The notes under the pieces were generated by a model. It was not told the origin of the DNA, made no database searches, and saw only the letters and a list, made by a program, of their open reading frames with translations. Both the position numbers and the translations under genes were made by a program. Shown piece after piece: positions 34,065-46,784 of a DNA stretch of 64,000 bases; within the stretch, counting starts at the first letter, position 1, and each line of letters starts with the position of its first letter. The stretch comes from Alopecurus myosuroides (lineage: Eukaryota > Streptophyta > Magnoliopsida > Poales > Poaceae): contig CM054062.1 of assembly GCA_028641055.1 (NCBI GenBank), forward strand, positions 235,488,376 through 235,552,375, in the 5' to 3' direction.

Positions 34065-37000
34065 GACAAGTGCAATCCTTCTCCTACCCATCATCGCCAC
34101 GATCAGGTGAGGATAGTATGCTGGCTACAAAATAGTGTTAGGTAAAACATCTCAAAATTAAAATCTCGAGACTATACCACATCACATTTCCTGCAAAACA
34201 GAGTCACTCGCCTCTACCATTTGTTTGAAACTTTTATCGCGGATGTAGGATTTACGAAACAAACCGTTAAGTAACCTACGCTTCAAGAAGCATGATTATT
34301 CACATTGCTAGATTGACATTGTGGGGTGATTGAAACAGAGACATTATGAAAACGTTTAGATCCTCAATCTAAACTTATTCATAACCATGACCCCCATGTG
34401 GATCCAATCCAAATGCCCCTTCCACAATGTTGTTAATGTGACCAACTTCTCGATTTTTTGCCTGAAACTCTTCTGGAACTCTATGACCCCAATATATAAA
34501 ATCATCGACCTTATCTAACAATGTAAGAAATTTATTTCCAACATCCCAGGACATCTCATGTCCTCCTGCAATGCTCCGAAAAGTGTGCAACATTATTTTC
34601 TCCCTCGAAAAAACTCCGAAATAAATTTCGATAGTAATAGAAACTGTTTCTATTACTCTAGGACATCTAATGCTCTATTTATAAATTCTCTCTGGTATAT
34701 AGACCCAACTTAAGTGTGTTACCTCTACAGGTTCGATAACAAGTGGTCATGACATTGGAAACTTCTTTCCGTCTCAACGGTCAATAGCGGGGCCATGGAC
34801 GCCCATAGTGATTCCCACTCGTTATGTGAAGACACTATGTTGAACTTGTTGATCATTATACGATATTTTGATTACTCGTGATATCAAACTTAACCGAGAT
34901 CAAGGATTCTAGTATTACTGTGAAACAATATTTGGTTCACTATACTTTTGTCTAACTTGTTAACCGATAATATTCCTTTTACTTGTTACTTTATTATGAT
35001 ATCCCACATGATATATTATTATAATTTATTGTCTGCAGAACATATGAAATCATATATACCGAGCCAGGTTGTATCTCCCTTTCTACAGAAGAGTAATTAC
35101 CATCTTGGAACATCGAGGTTGATACACTCCTTTAGAATTACCTAGTGTCTATCGTTTTGTTCACCCAATTTACGGTGTGACACTTGATAGTACCAAAGTA
35201 AAACTTTTGGAATATACAACCCTGATAACCTCATGGTCTAAGTATATGTTGTAATATAACCTTGTTCTGATATGTCATTAAGGACAAAAGATACCACAGT
35301 GGAATCTCTTAGCATACCAACTACTAGGGTTGACCCAGCCATATTGTTCCTTTCCAAAAATATGCTATCCTTATTTATCTGCTATATCAAAAACCACCAA
35401 AACCTGTTTGCTAGTGTTTAGAGTGAATCCTCTATCTAGCCTGCTTGTCAACACCTTCTGCTCCTCGTTGGGTTCGACACTCTTATTTATCGAAAGTACT
35501 ACGATACACCCCCTATACTTGTGGGTCATCAGTTGTTGCTGAGCCTAGTAGTGCGCCCTGCCAACATCAGTTGTCAACAACCTTCAGAAGTGATGATTCA
35601 ACCTTGGTTTCTTACCGGGGGAAACTTGCAGCTGCACTCTTCATACCTTCCTCTTGTGGTCTCCCAACTAATGTGTGTTTACACGCCATCAAATACATCA
35701 AACTCCTTGGACAGATAGAAGTGAATAGAGTGCCAAAACAAATCTAGTCCCTCATAGGAGGAGCACTGCCCCTTCCAACAATAGGACCACCACCTCGGTC
35801 ACCAGTAGCCTATATGAAATTATAGGTAAACATTTAGTCATTGTAGATGATATATGAGTATTAAGGTACATCTCAAATAGTAGATAACATTCTTGAGATC
35901 AGAAGATGAGTATGCATGCTTATTGCTTCATTCCTGGAAGTTCGACACTAGGAAGAAATTCCTAATTAGGGATATCTGAATTTATGATGACAATATGTAT
36001 GCTTATGAATGGTCACCATTCCCTCCGTGCATGGAAACAAATCTACGTTTACCATTATGAATAAATGGTCTTTAAATCCGCATATCTAGGTAAAGATTTT
36101 CTCTAGAAATGGATCAAGAAGAAGCTCGGATCTAGACATGGTGGGTTCGATTTATGTATGTTTTAAGAACCTTAGAGCCTATTGGCACTAAGATGTTAAT
36201 TATGAACAAGTTACCTAGAAGTAAATCCAACTCTCAAAACTTAAGATTAATGCATTAGCATACCAAAGAGAGGACAAATCATGGACTTATTCGCTCCAAG
36301 CCCTTGCAAAAATAACCTATCTCTCCAATTCAGGCAAGGACAAGAAGAGTCTTTTGAGCAGGTTCCTTTTGTACATTTTATCACACACACTCCATCTTTA
36401 AATATTAGACCACTTCCTATTTTGGGTCTAACTTTGACTATCAATTTGATCAACAAAATTTGAGATATGCGACAGAAAGCATGTCACTCGATTCACATTT
36501 GAAAATAGTTTTTCATGATATAGTTTTGGTGATATAACTCATATTTTTTGGTCAATTATTAGTCAAAATTTTACATGAAACACGGCGTGGCCTCGTATAC
36601 ATATACTGATGGAGGATTCCTTTTGTAATCCACAATTGTGGAACACAATAATGAAAAAAAAGTCAATAGTCTAAGTTTTGCTTATGACACTAGTTAATGG
36701 ATAGACTTCGTCATAAGACAACTAACTCATATTTCCTAAGTATCATATCACCAACCAGAATGTTGCATTTCAACCTCATCACAAACTCTATGAACCAATG
36801 ACCGACAAACTTTTTTTTACACAAAACCATCGGTACATTATCACTACTTAGTAAAGCTCTCTCTTAGTACCGTACTCTTCTCAAATAAAATTGAAACTTT
36901 TTAGAGAACAACTGAAGATACCGAGCAATACTTCAATCCGCAAGCTACCAAACTATGCTCGAAGTATACCGAACAACTGCCATCCTGGAAATCTGCAAGC

Positions 37001-37480
37001 TAACCAAAACCTTTTAGAGAACAGCTGAAAATACCGAACAACTGCCAGCTCCAGAACCTGACCTTCACCAACTATGCTCGAAGTTGTCATTGGACCGAAT
37101 TCCAAAAACATTACATGTATGTAACCAATCAAAATAGTACTGACACTCAAGATGTCTATCTCCAAGACATATTTTCTAGGTAGCATGTCATTTTCCTTTG
37201 ACATGCTCAACGGTGCATCGAAGAAAACAAGCAGTCAAGATTCACACTTCTTATATAAAAAAACTCTAAGCAGTGCGTCAACTGCTTTTAATAATGGCCA
37301 TGTTGAAGATAGGACAACACACTCTGCATGATATTTAATTTCCATCTGTTAAAGAGTGTATATATTATTTTACAATTTTTAGTACCAACGGGTACTTAGT
37401 ATGCAATCATCACATATGTAATAGTAGGAATGCAAATCTATCTCAGTGAACGAAACAAAATGTTTATAGAAAGCAGTCAA
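34065..37480. other. Unclassified AT-rich DNA with LTR debris
   Basis: About 3.4 kb between the copia-like element and the SmD3 relic. No gene is supportable. A minus-strand frame at 34375-34593 (72 aa) is not recognised. 35430-35533 and 35534-35693 resemble two different LTR 3' ends. 36896-37100 holds an imperfect duplication with a period near 115 bases. The sequence next to 37480 may be the lost 3' part of the SmD3 gene. Confidence 0.4.
35430..35693 (+). repeat. Two fused LTR 3'-end fragments
   Basis: The first fragment ends GTGGGTCATCA. The second (about 35540-35693) aligns with the LTR 3' ends at 60960-61136 and, reversed, 40225-40400, and ends CACGCCATCA. No PBS follows either one. Confidence 0.5.
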
Positions 37481-37484
37481 TTAC

Positions 37485-37542
37485 CCGAGCATGTATCGCA
37501 TCCCCCCTTCCATGGCCAACTCCAAAATCGGATCCTTTGCCC
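37485..37542 (-). pseudogene. SmD3 relic exon 4
   Basis: Acceptor ATCTTATCTAG, then GGCAAAGGATCC (GKGS), continuing FGVGHGRGDAIHAR to donor GTAATT. It aligns with the GKGSxxGVGRGRAVAMRAR region of SmD3. Confidence 0.8.
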
Positions 37543-37624
37543 TAGATAAGATCAAAAAAATATCAGCATAATACCACCTATTAATCCCGATGAAAAATGT
37601 CAAACACCTAGAGAAGGCACCAAC

Positions 37625-37691
37625 CTTTTTCCTTGGTTTCAAGCGCTCAAACATTCGGGCTTTCTTAAGCATATCTGGTACAATTATGAAT
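37625..37691 (-). pseudogene. SmD3 relic exon 3
   Basis: Acceptor TATTGTTTCAG, then codons for FIIVPDMLKKARMFERL, then donor GTTGGT. The phase matches the end of exon 2. Confidence 0.88.
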
Positions 37692-37704
37692 CTGAAACAA
37701 TACC

Positions 37705-40085
37705 TGAAAGGGCATGGTGCCCCATGTATGGTTTTGCTAAATGATGACAATCACTATGGACTAATGGTTGCATTGAGCTATACTTGTAGAGTTTGTCCAT
37801 ATGCAATGCTTGATGTCCATGTGTTGGATTCAAGATGATCAAGTGATGACCAAGGTGCTATTCATGTGAATATCCCAAGTTTCATCATTAGAGAGTTGAT
37901 CATATTGCAAATATGTCTTGAAGAATAATATTGTGTGAACATTCATCTTTACCTTCAAGACATCATTATGATGAAGAGAGAAGAAAATATAGAAAGTTGA
38001 TCAAGGCAAAGTGCTAAGCGATGGTTAATATCGATCAACTCACAAAGCTAGAAGATATACCATGTGGGATCATGGTATGGTAAGTAATTGTTCATATATG
38101 TTTATGTTCTAACCAATTATATATGTCTGTGGTATATTTATATGGGGTTTTGTATCTTTCCATTGGCTTGCATCAAAAGTAAGATTACATATAGTCCATG
38201 GTGGATGACGTTAAGTTGTGGTCGTCATCAAGTTTGAGAGGTGCAAGTCCAAGTGAGCATATCAAAGAGATCACATCCTTGGAGCTTGCCACCCTTTTGA
38301 AGATAGTGACCCAGTGAAGATGGACTTAAAAGAGCCTCTCCCATAGTGGCGTATGGGGGAGCAATCTATGTGTATTCACCAAGCAAAGCGAAATCAAGAA
38401 AGATGTTCCATCTTGAGGAGGTCAATATCATCATCATCTAGCTCAAGTGGAATGCTAAATGCAAAGGTATGATCTTGATAGGTTCTATATTTTACCGGTC
38501 TCATAGCATTAGTTGGGAGACCGGGTTATAGGATAGATAACTGTACTATCAAGAGGGTCTCTCATATTAGCAACTTGACCGCATCATTCGGAGAGATCTC
38601 AAACCTTTGCATACTTGGAATCATCTTTCTTGGTACTTATTTGTGTTTTGTCCATGTGTGGTTTTAGATCTTGTAACGTGCTTCAATACAAGCTCAATTT
38701 CATCAAAAGCGGGTTTCTCATGAAAAACTTATTGCGTTTTTAGATATTGGAGGTTTTACTGATTGTTCCTTTATAGAGAGGTCAAAACCGTCATCATTTT
38801 TTTTATCCTCCAATTATGGTCTATGATGTTTCTGTGCATAATTTTTTAGTTCTTGTTGTTGTGATTTCAACGAGCCCAAGATCATCGAAAACGGAGTCCG
38901 AGGAGAAATATATCGCGTTTTTAGTATCAACGCTTTTATGAAAACTAGGAGGCTGGCCTGGGCGCCCCAGGACGGCCAGTTCTGTGTGGCCGTCCTACAC
39001 GCATGTAGGCCGGCCTGGCTGGGTTCCCAGGCCAGGACGCGCAGAATGCCCCCAACGGACTGATTTTGGGGCCTACATAATGGGTCTTCTTACCCATTGG
39101 TTCCCCACCTTTTGAGCAAGTTTCCCCCCGCCATTGTTGACCTTTTGGAGTTTGCTTTCTCTCTATTCCTCCATAATTCTTGCCTTCAACTAAAGGGAAA
39201 ATAGAGATGAGATCTAGATCTACATTTTCACCAAACCATCTCTCCTCTTAGTAAGGGGAAGTCTTGGTTCTAGATCTTGTGGATTCATTTGTTGAGTTCT
39301 TCTTTGTTCTTCCTCTCTTCTACCCCCATAGCATTTGTTTCTTTGGTGAGATTTGAGAGTGAAGGATTTGACCACTTATCGTGTTCTTGCTATTGCATAT
39401 GTTGCATCGGTTTGAGTGCTCCACGAGGATTCGTTTGAGTAAAAGGTTGAGAAGCTTGTTACTCTTGGGTTCTTGAAGTGCCCTATATCTTGTCCTCTTG
39501 GGCACTTGGAGTTCCCTAGACGGTTGATTGTTGCCCCGAAGCTTTGGAAGTTTTCGAGGCCTTGTTGCTATCTCGGAGCTTTGATATCTTGTGGGATATT
39601 TTTGGGAGCCTCCAATTGAGTTGTGGAGATTGCCCCAACCTTGTACGAGATCGGTGACCTCTCTCAAAGGTTCCATTTTGGATCTTGCCACTACGCATTG
39701 GTGGAGGCACGAGGATAATAAGGTGAGCCATTGGACGCCTGAGTCATTGTGAATCCACACCTCTCCAAGGAAGATTAGCTTCCATTGGGAAGTGAACTTC
39801 GAGAAAATCATTGTCTCCACATGTCTCGGTAATTTCTATACCCGATCTCTTTACTTATGCAATTTACATTGTGATAGCCATCGAGCTTTAAGTAACATAT
39901 ATTGCTATCACATAGTTGCCTGAATTGTTTAGCGTAACTGGTTGGTGCACATAGGTGAACCTAGTTTGTTTAGGTTTTCGCTTCACAAATTAAACGCTAG
40001 TTTTATTACGCATTTATTCAAGACTTAACCGTAATTATTTTTAAACGCCTATTCACCCCCTCTAGCCGACATCCGTGTCCTTTCA
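37705..40085 (+). mobile_element. Solo LTR related to the copia-like element, 2.38 kb
   Basis: TGAAAGGGCATGG...GTCCTTTCA with a perfect 5-bp duplication ATACC (37700-37704 and 40086-40090). It shares blocks with the 20546 LTR (for example CGAAAACGGAGTCCG), but its U3 palindromes are of GGCCTGG/CCAGGCC type (38947-39045). It lies in intron 2 of the SmD3 relic, 13 bases upstream of the exon 3 acceptor. Confidence 0.9.
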
Positions 40086-40177
40086 ATACCAAACCGCACA
40101 AACAAAACAACCCATTAACGAGGCTTCCGCGACTGCAATAACAACCAACATCCAAACCTACTGGGTTCCTGAATTAT

Positions 40178-40224
40178 CTGACCCCGACTCCTCTGATGAA
40201 GGCGTGCTCGATCTGAGACACCCT
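40178..40224 (-). pseudogene. SmD3 relic exon 2, 3' fragment
   Basis: Encodes VSQIEHAFIRGVGV and ends GGTCAG followed by ATAATT, where a functional donor would read GTAATT. Bases 40220-40224 are the second copy of the target duplication. Confidence 0.85.
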
Positions 40225-41808
40225 TGATGCGCGTGTAACACACGTTCGTTGGGAGACCCCAAGAGGAAGGTATGAAGAGCAGAGTAGCAAGTTTCCCTCA
40301 GTAAGAAACCAAGGTTGAATCGACCAGTAGGAGGAAGGAGTAACTTCAGAAGGTTGATGCAGCTGAGATGGCAGGGCGCACAACCGGTTCAGCAGCAACG
40401 TGGAACCTACACAACACAAATAATTCACTTTGCCCCAACGAAACAGTGAGGTTGTCAATCTCACCGGTTTTGCTGATAACAAAGAGGTTAAATGTATGGT
40501 ATGTAAAACAATATGAGAATAGTATGAAAACAGTAGTAGCAGTGTGAAAATATCGAAGCAGTGTGTGTATTATCAGAATGAGAAAAATGGACCGGGGTCC
40601 ACAGTTCACTAGAGGTGTCTCTCCATAAAAGATAGCTAACATGCATGGTGAACAAATTACAGCTCGGCAATTGACAGATAAAGAACATGCATGACATAAA
40701 GATTACTATGAGATTCATGCGGGCATTACAACAAAATACATAGATCATCATCCAACTGCATCTATGACTAATAATCCACCCTTCTAATATCATCCGAACA
40801 AACGTTGGGTATTAAGTTGCAAGCAATGGATAATCATAGTAAGCAAAGTGTGTAATGTAAACAATGTAAACGAAGTAAACATCGTTGTTTTCTCCCTAAT
40901 GACAACAACACATCCTCCATCCGTAACGTTTCTGTCACTCGAGCACAGATGCAAAGGAGGCATGAACCCACTATCGAGCATAAATACTCCCTCTTGGAGT
41001 CACTAGCATCTACTTGGCCAGAGCATCTACTAACAACGCAGAGCATGCAAGATCATAAATAACATACACATGAAGATAACATGATAGATAGACAATCAAC
41101 ACACATATCATTCAATAATCATCGGGTCCCAGCAAACACAACATGTAGCATTACAAATGGATGATCTCGATCATGTGAGGCATCTCACGAGATCTAAACA
41201 TGATGCATAAGGTGGAGGGTACAACCATCTAGCTACAGCTACAGACCAGTAGTCCAAGGATGAACTACTCACGCATCACTCCGGAGGCTGGCATGGTGGT
41301 GTAGACCCCTCCGGTGATGAATTCCCCTCCCGACAGGATGCCGGGGAGAGCTCTAGAACCCTCCCGATATTGGGTTGACGATGACGGTGGCCTCAGGTGT
41401 TTCTCGGGACGAAGTGGTATATTTTTAGGGTTGACGTATCGGGGGGAATAAATAGGCGAAAGGGCGATGGCGGTGGATGCCCGAGGGCCCCACACCACCC
41501 CAGGCGCGGTCGGTGGGGGGGGGCCGTCCTATGGTGTGGCCCCCCTGCGGGCCTCTTCAGGACTTTGTGGAACCTTCGGGAATTCTAAGACTTATGGGCT
41601 TCGAATTTTCAAATTCCAAGAATATTTTCAGAACAACTTTTCTGAAACTAAAAACAGCAGAAAACAGGGAACTGGCTCTGTGGCATCTTGTCAATAGGTT
41701 AGTCCGGGAAATCGATAAAATGACATAAAGTGTAAGCAAAACATGTAGCATATGGCATGAAAACAACATGGAACATCAGAAATTAAGGTTATGTTTATGA
41801 CTTATCAA
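40225..41808 (-). repeat. 3' LTR of the minus-strand Athila-lineage element
   Basis: Matches 46785-48368. Ends are TGATAAGTC and GCGCATCA, read on the minus strand. Confidence 0.92.
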
Positions 41809-41822
41809 CATCCCCAAGCTTA
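41809..41822 (-). other. Polypurine tract (minus-strand element)
   Basis: Read on the minus strand, TAAGCTTGGGGATG precedes the LTR start. It follows a CGAGGACGAG block as in element 1. Confidence 0.7.
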
Positions 41823-44427
41823 GTTCCTACTCGTCCTCGAGTAGGTAAACGATAAAAACACATAATTTCTGAGGTGACATGCTACCAACATGAACTTGAT
41901 AATCTAAATTGTAAAAGCATAAGAATAGATGAGATCATAGAACTTTAACACAAGTATGATAAATAAAATTCTAACAATAAAGCATAGCAATCACCTTGCA
42001 TCATGAGAAGTAACACAAACAAAAGATCATGAATAATAATGCACTTGAAAGCTATACGTTTGTTTCAAGCATAGAGATAACATAGCAAAGTGATATTTTG
42101 CTTGTCCTTAAGAGTGGGGCAAAACATAAATGCCAGGACACCTTCAAAGTTCATGAGGAAGACTAGAACAAATAATTTGAGAACAAACAATAACACATAT
42201 GAATCAGTTAATAATGTTTCTGGGACAAATGCACATTAAACTCAGAATGGCAACCATGCTCTCTCAATTGTGCATAAAGTTAGAAGATGGAGACTCAACA
42301 TAAAAGTAAAATAAAGGCCCTTCGCAAAGGGAAGCAGGGATCACTCACGTGCTAGAGCTTTTTATTTTATTAAATAGAGGTATTGAAAACATTTTTAAGA
42401 GAGGTATATACTTATGTCAACGAATGGTCAATAGAAATACAGTACATCACAAGCCAACTAGACTTCACAAGAGCGGCTCCCATAGAAGGACGCATCTGGG
42501 TAGAAGTCCATCCCTCTTTCTCTTTTTTTTACACAATTATGCTTTGACTGATAAATCAGGGGCAAAAATAGTGAAGAGAATTTTTTGTATTACTTTGGGG
42601 CCGGGCAGCCTGCTGCCAGCATTTCTATCAATTGGATAAGTGGATGAAGCCACTAGTACAGGGTGTGAAAGTCCAATCAACAAGTGAGATAAAGATTCTC
42701 TATTTACGTCCTCATGAGCTAAAATAGGAGCACAAAACATGAGTAATTTTGAAGGTTTTAAAGGTAACACATGAGCAATTTACTTTGGAGTGGCAGTTAA
42801 ATACCACATGTAGGTAGGTATGGTGCACACATTTGGCAAACTTTGGTTTTTGGGAGTTGGATGCACGAGTAGAGCTCATACTCAGTACAGGTGGAGGCTA
42901 GCAAAAGACTGGGAGCGACAAATCAAGAGAGCAATAATGGCCATAATCATGCATAGAGACAAAAACATCAATAATCAAAGCATAAGTGGTACTACAAGTT
43001 CAAAAACCAAATGATCATAGAGGCTATAAGTGACTAGTTTGTAGTCATAAACATGGTGTGAGCATGTGCCAAGTCAACCAAATAAAACATTCAAAGGAGA
43101 ACACCACAAATTTATGCTTCAAAATGACAAGAACAACTTATGATTCTCTCTAAGGCACATTAAAAACTCTCAGCTATTTGATAAAAATCATGCTACAAAA
43201 ATAAAAACTAGGATTTATAATTAAAATAACATCTAGCATGACATGAAAAAGTCTAGCCACAGTCTATACAAGCTTCTAATTGCACCTGTTGTAAGCACGA
43301 AAACTGTACTACTGTTTTCCAACACTAAGCATTTCATAATAAACAAAAACTCTCCAAGAGATACAGCAATGAAATAAGAGATTACAAACACAACTCTACT
43401 AAAACTAACAGCTCTAAATAAGAGATGCAAGAACAGGAGCTAAACAGGAATTTTGCAGCAAATAGAAGACAAACTAAGAATACGAGCATAACAAGTGTTC
43501 AAACGAAAAAGCGGAGCTTGTCTCTCTCCAACACAAAGAATGCTTGGGTCCAACTATATTATTTAAGCAAGGAAAACAAAATAAAACAAATTAAAACAAA
43601 AGAAAAACAAACAGACGCTCCAAGTAAACTTCATATGATGTGACCGAATAAAAATATAGTTTCACTAGAAGTGACCTGATAAATTGTTGATGAAGAAGGG
43701 GATGCCTTGGACATCCCCAAGATTAGATACTTGAGTCTTATTAGAATTTTTTGGGATGAACCACGGGGGCATCCCCAAGCTTTTCCTTTGTACTCTTCTT
43801 GATCACATTATATCACCCTCTTCTCTTGACCCTTCAAAACTTCTTCACACCACACTCAAAGAGTAATTCACATTAGAGGGTTAGTGCAACAAACAAAAAT
43901 TCATGGGTTCTGTATGGTCACAAGTGCTATTGATACTTTTAACATTAGCTACAGCCACTGATGTTTCGTGAAGCAAAGAAACCCACTTGACATCGTAAAA
44001 GAGCAAATGCAAGAAAAATGGCAGAATCTGCCAAAACCAGAATAGTCCGTGAAGACGAATTTTTTCGGGGCACTTATGTTGCTCAGATAAAAAAAACTTA
44101 AACAACAATTTTTTTTCAGAATTAGCTTTAGATTTAGCACAAAAAAATTCAGATCATTCTGGTCTTTCTGGATTTTATACGAGTTTTTACGGTGGACAAC
44201 AGAAATCTGTTTCCTGCGCAGAAATCCAAAACCAACTCCAACTCTCGTCAGAAACTTTACTTGGAACAACTAAAACATGAAAATAAAGATACAAAGGAGT
44301 TTATACATAAGTATACAACCCCTTTACTCAAAGAAAACATAGAAAAACAAAGCAAAAATAAAACCATGGGTTATCTCCCAAGAAGTGCTTTTCTTTAACG
44401 CCTTTTAGCTAGGCCAGAAAAGTGGAT
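41823..44427 (-). other. 3' noncoding internal domain of the minus-strand element
   Basis: About 2.6 kb with no supportable ORF. It carries the conserved AAGCACTTCTTGGGAGATAA block (minus, 44360-44390), also seen at 63150-63175. Blocks around 43690-43790 match 63735-63850. Confidence 0.6.
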
Positions 44428-46588
44428 TCACGTGTTTTCAAGTGAAGAAGCATCCAAATTGTAATTTGTTCGAATAATAGAATCAAACAGAAACTTCATT
44501 CTTTTTCTAGGAAAGTGTTCCATACATTTCTTGAGTGGGAATTGAAATTTAATATTCCCCTCTTTCATATCAATAACAGCACCAACAGTTCTAAGAAAAG
44601 GTCTTCCCAAAACAATTGGACAAGAAGCATTGCATTCAATATTCATAACAACAAAATAAATGGGACAAGATTATTATTAACCATGATAAGAACATCATAA
44701 ATTCTCCCCAAAGGTTTCTTTCTAACATTATCAGTAAGACGAATATCCAAATAACAGTGCTCCAAAGGTGGCAAATCAAGAATATCATAAAGTTTCTTGG
44801 GCATAACAAAGATACTAGCACCAAGATCACATAGAGCATTGCAATCAAAATTATTCAATTTCATTTTAATAATGGGTTCCCAACCATCATCTAGCTTCCT
44901 AGGGATAGAGGCTTCACATCTTAATTCATCCTCTCTAATTTGCATAAGAGCATTTGTAATATGTTTTGTGAAAGCCATATTCATAGTACTAGCATTAGGA
45001 AAACTAGCAAGATTTTGTAGGAACTTAATCATTTAAGTTATGTTGAAATCATCGAAGTCAATATCATTTTTATCAAAGGTAATGGTACCATTGTCTCACA
45101 TGTTTCTAAAAATTTCAGCACTTTTATCAGGAACATTTTTAGCAGTTTCAGGAAGTTTTGCATTTTTAATAGCAGAAGTGGGAGTATTGCCAACACCAAT
45201 TACTTTACCATTGACAGTATAAGGTTTACTAGCATGAGAAGATTCAGTTTTACTAGTGGTGGTAATGGTGCAAACATTAGTTATATTATTCTTTCTAGAT
45301 ATTTCATCTTCTCTTTCCCATCTAGCATGCAATTTAGCTAACATCCTAACATTATCATCAATTCAAAGTTGGATGACATTTGTAGCAGCAAAAGGATTCT
45401 CATCTATGGTTTCAGTTTTAGCAGTCATTCTATTGATCAAAGAAGATTGAGCTTCAGACATGGATGAAATAGAAGTTTCAGCATCAACAATTTTAACTTG
45501 CAAACCAGATATTTCTCTATTTAAGCTCTCAAGTTGATAGCTGATATTTCTTAGCATAACAGATCGTTCCTCCATGGTCTTAGCAAATAGTTTATTTTTC
45601 TCATATTTTTTTTCATAAAGTCTTTAGTGGCTCTTTCAACTTCTGAAATTCTTTCATTAGTCATTCCAGTTCTATCATTATTATCACTATTAAAAGGATA
45701 TGGCCTATAATTGTTGCTACCAAAATTATTCATATAAGCATTGGTGATGAAATTATTATTTTTAATGAAGTTCACATAAACATGCTTTTCTTGAGAAACC
45801 AAATAGCCTAAAGGAACATTGTTTGGATCAATAGGAGCATGGCCATTCACAAGCATAGACATAATATCATCAAGTCTATCACTCAAAGAGGAGGTTTCTT
45901 CAACAGAATTTACCTTCTTACTAGTTGTAGCTCTCTCAGTGTGTCATTTAGAACAATTTACCATCATATCATCAAGAAACTTTGTTGATGACCCCAAAGT
46001 AATGGACATAAAGGTTCCTCCAGCAGCTGAATCCAGAAGGTTTCTTGAAGAAAAATTCAGACCCGCATAAAAGGTTTGGATGATCATCCAAGTAGTCAGT
46101 CCATGAGTGGGACAATTCTGTACTAAAGATTTCATTATTTCCCAAGCTTTATCAACATGATCATTATCAAGTTGCTTAAAATTCATAATGCTACTTCTCA
46201 AAGATATAATCTTAGCAGGAGGATAATATTTTCCAATGAAAGCATCTTTACACTTAGTCTAAGAATCAATACTATTTCTAGGCAAAGATAGCAACCATTC
46301 TTTATCTCTTCCTCTCAAAGAGAAAGGAAATCATTTCAGTTTAATAATATCTCCATCTACATTTTTATATTTTTGCATCTCACATAGTTCAACAAAATTA
46401 TTAAGATGGGTAGCAGCATCATCAGTACTAACACCAGAAAATTGCTCCTTCATAACAAAGTTCAACAGGGCAGGCTTTATCTCATATAAATCAACAGTAG
46501 GACTAGGTTGAGCAATATGTGTGCTAACGAAATCATTGTTGGTGGTGCTAGTAAAGTCACACAACTTAGTGTTCTCAGGAGTAGTCAT
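44428..46588 (-). pseudogene. gag-protease of the minus-strand Athila-lineage element
   Basis: ATG at 46588 opens MTTPENTKLCDFTS. Reading continues in fragments: 46331-46588, then about 45944-46330 (LRSSIMNFKQL, SAGGTFMSITLG), 45551-45886 and 45363-45575 (helical, with MEERSVMLRNISYQLESLN), 45096-45344 (LHARWEREDEISRKNN), then 44643-45032 with the protease motif CDLGASIFVMPKKLYD and 44428-44646 (VLGRPFLRTVGAVID). Stops and shifts separate the parts, for example a TGA at 46331-46333 where the sister element has Leu. There is no zinc knuckle, RT or integrase. It would have given a capsid-like protein and an aspartic protease. Confidence 0.82.
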
Positions 46589-46756
46589 TTTAACAAGACT
46601 AAAAACAGGATAAAAACTACAACTAGAATAGGAACTATTTTTTTGTGTGTTTTTTATAAAGAGAAGCAAACAAGAAAAAATAAAATAAACTAAGCAAAAC
46701 AAAAACAAAGTAAAGAGATTGAAAGTGAGAGACTCCCCTTGCAGAAATTCTCTTCC

Positions 46757-46774
46757 TCCCCGGCAACGGCGCCA
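46757..46774 (-). other. Primer-binding site, tRNA-Asp type (minus-strand element)
   Basis: The reverse complement reads TGGCGCCGTTGCCGGGGA, 10 bases inside the 5' LTR end at 46785. Confidence 0.92.
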
Positions 46775-46784
46775 AAAATTAGCT

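Noticed and set aside
34375..34593. 72-aa minus-strand ORF with a GHEMSWDVGNKF segment
   Set aside because: No family recognised, no neighbours in frame and no splice signals that build a gene. Not listed as coding.
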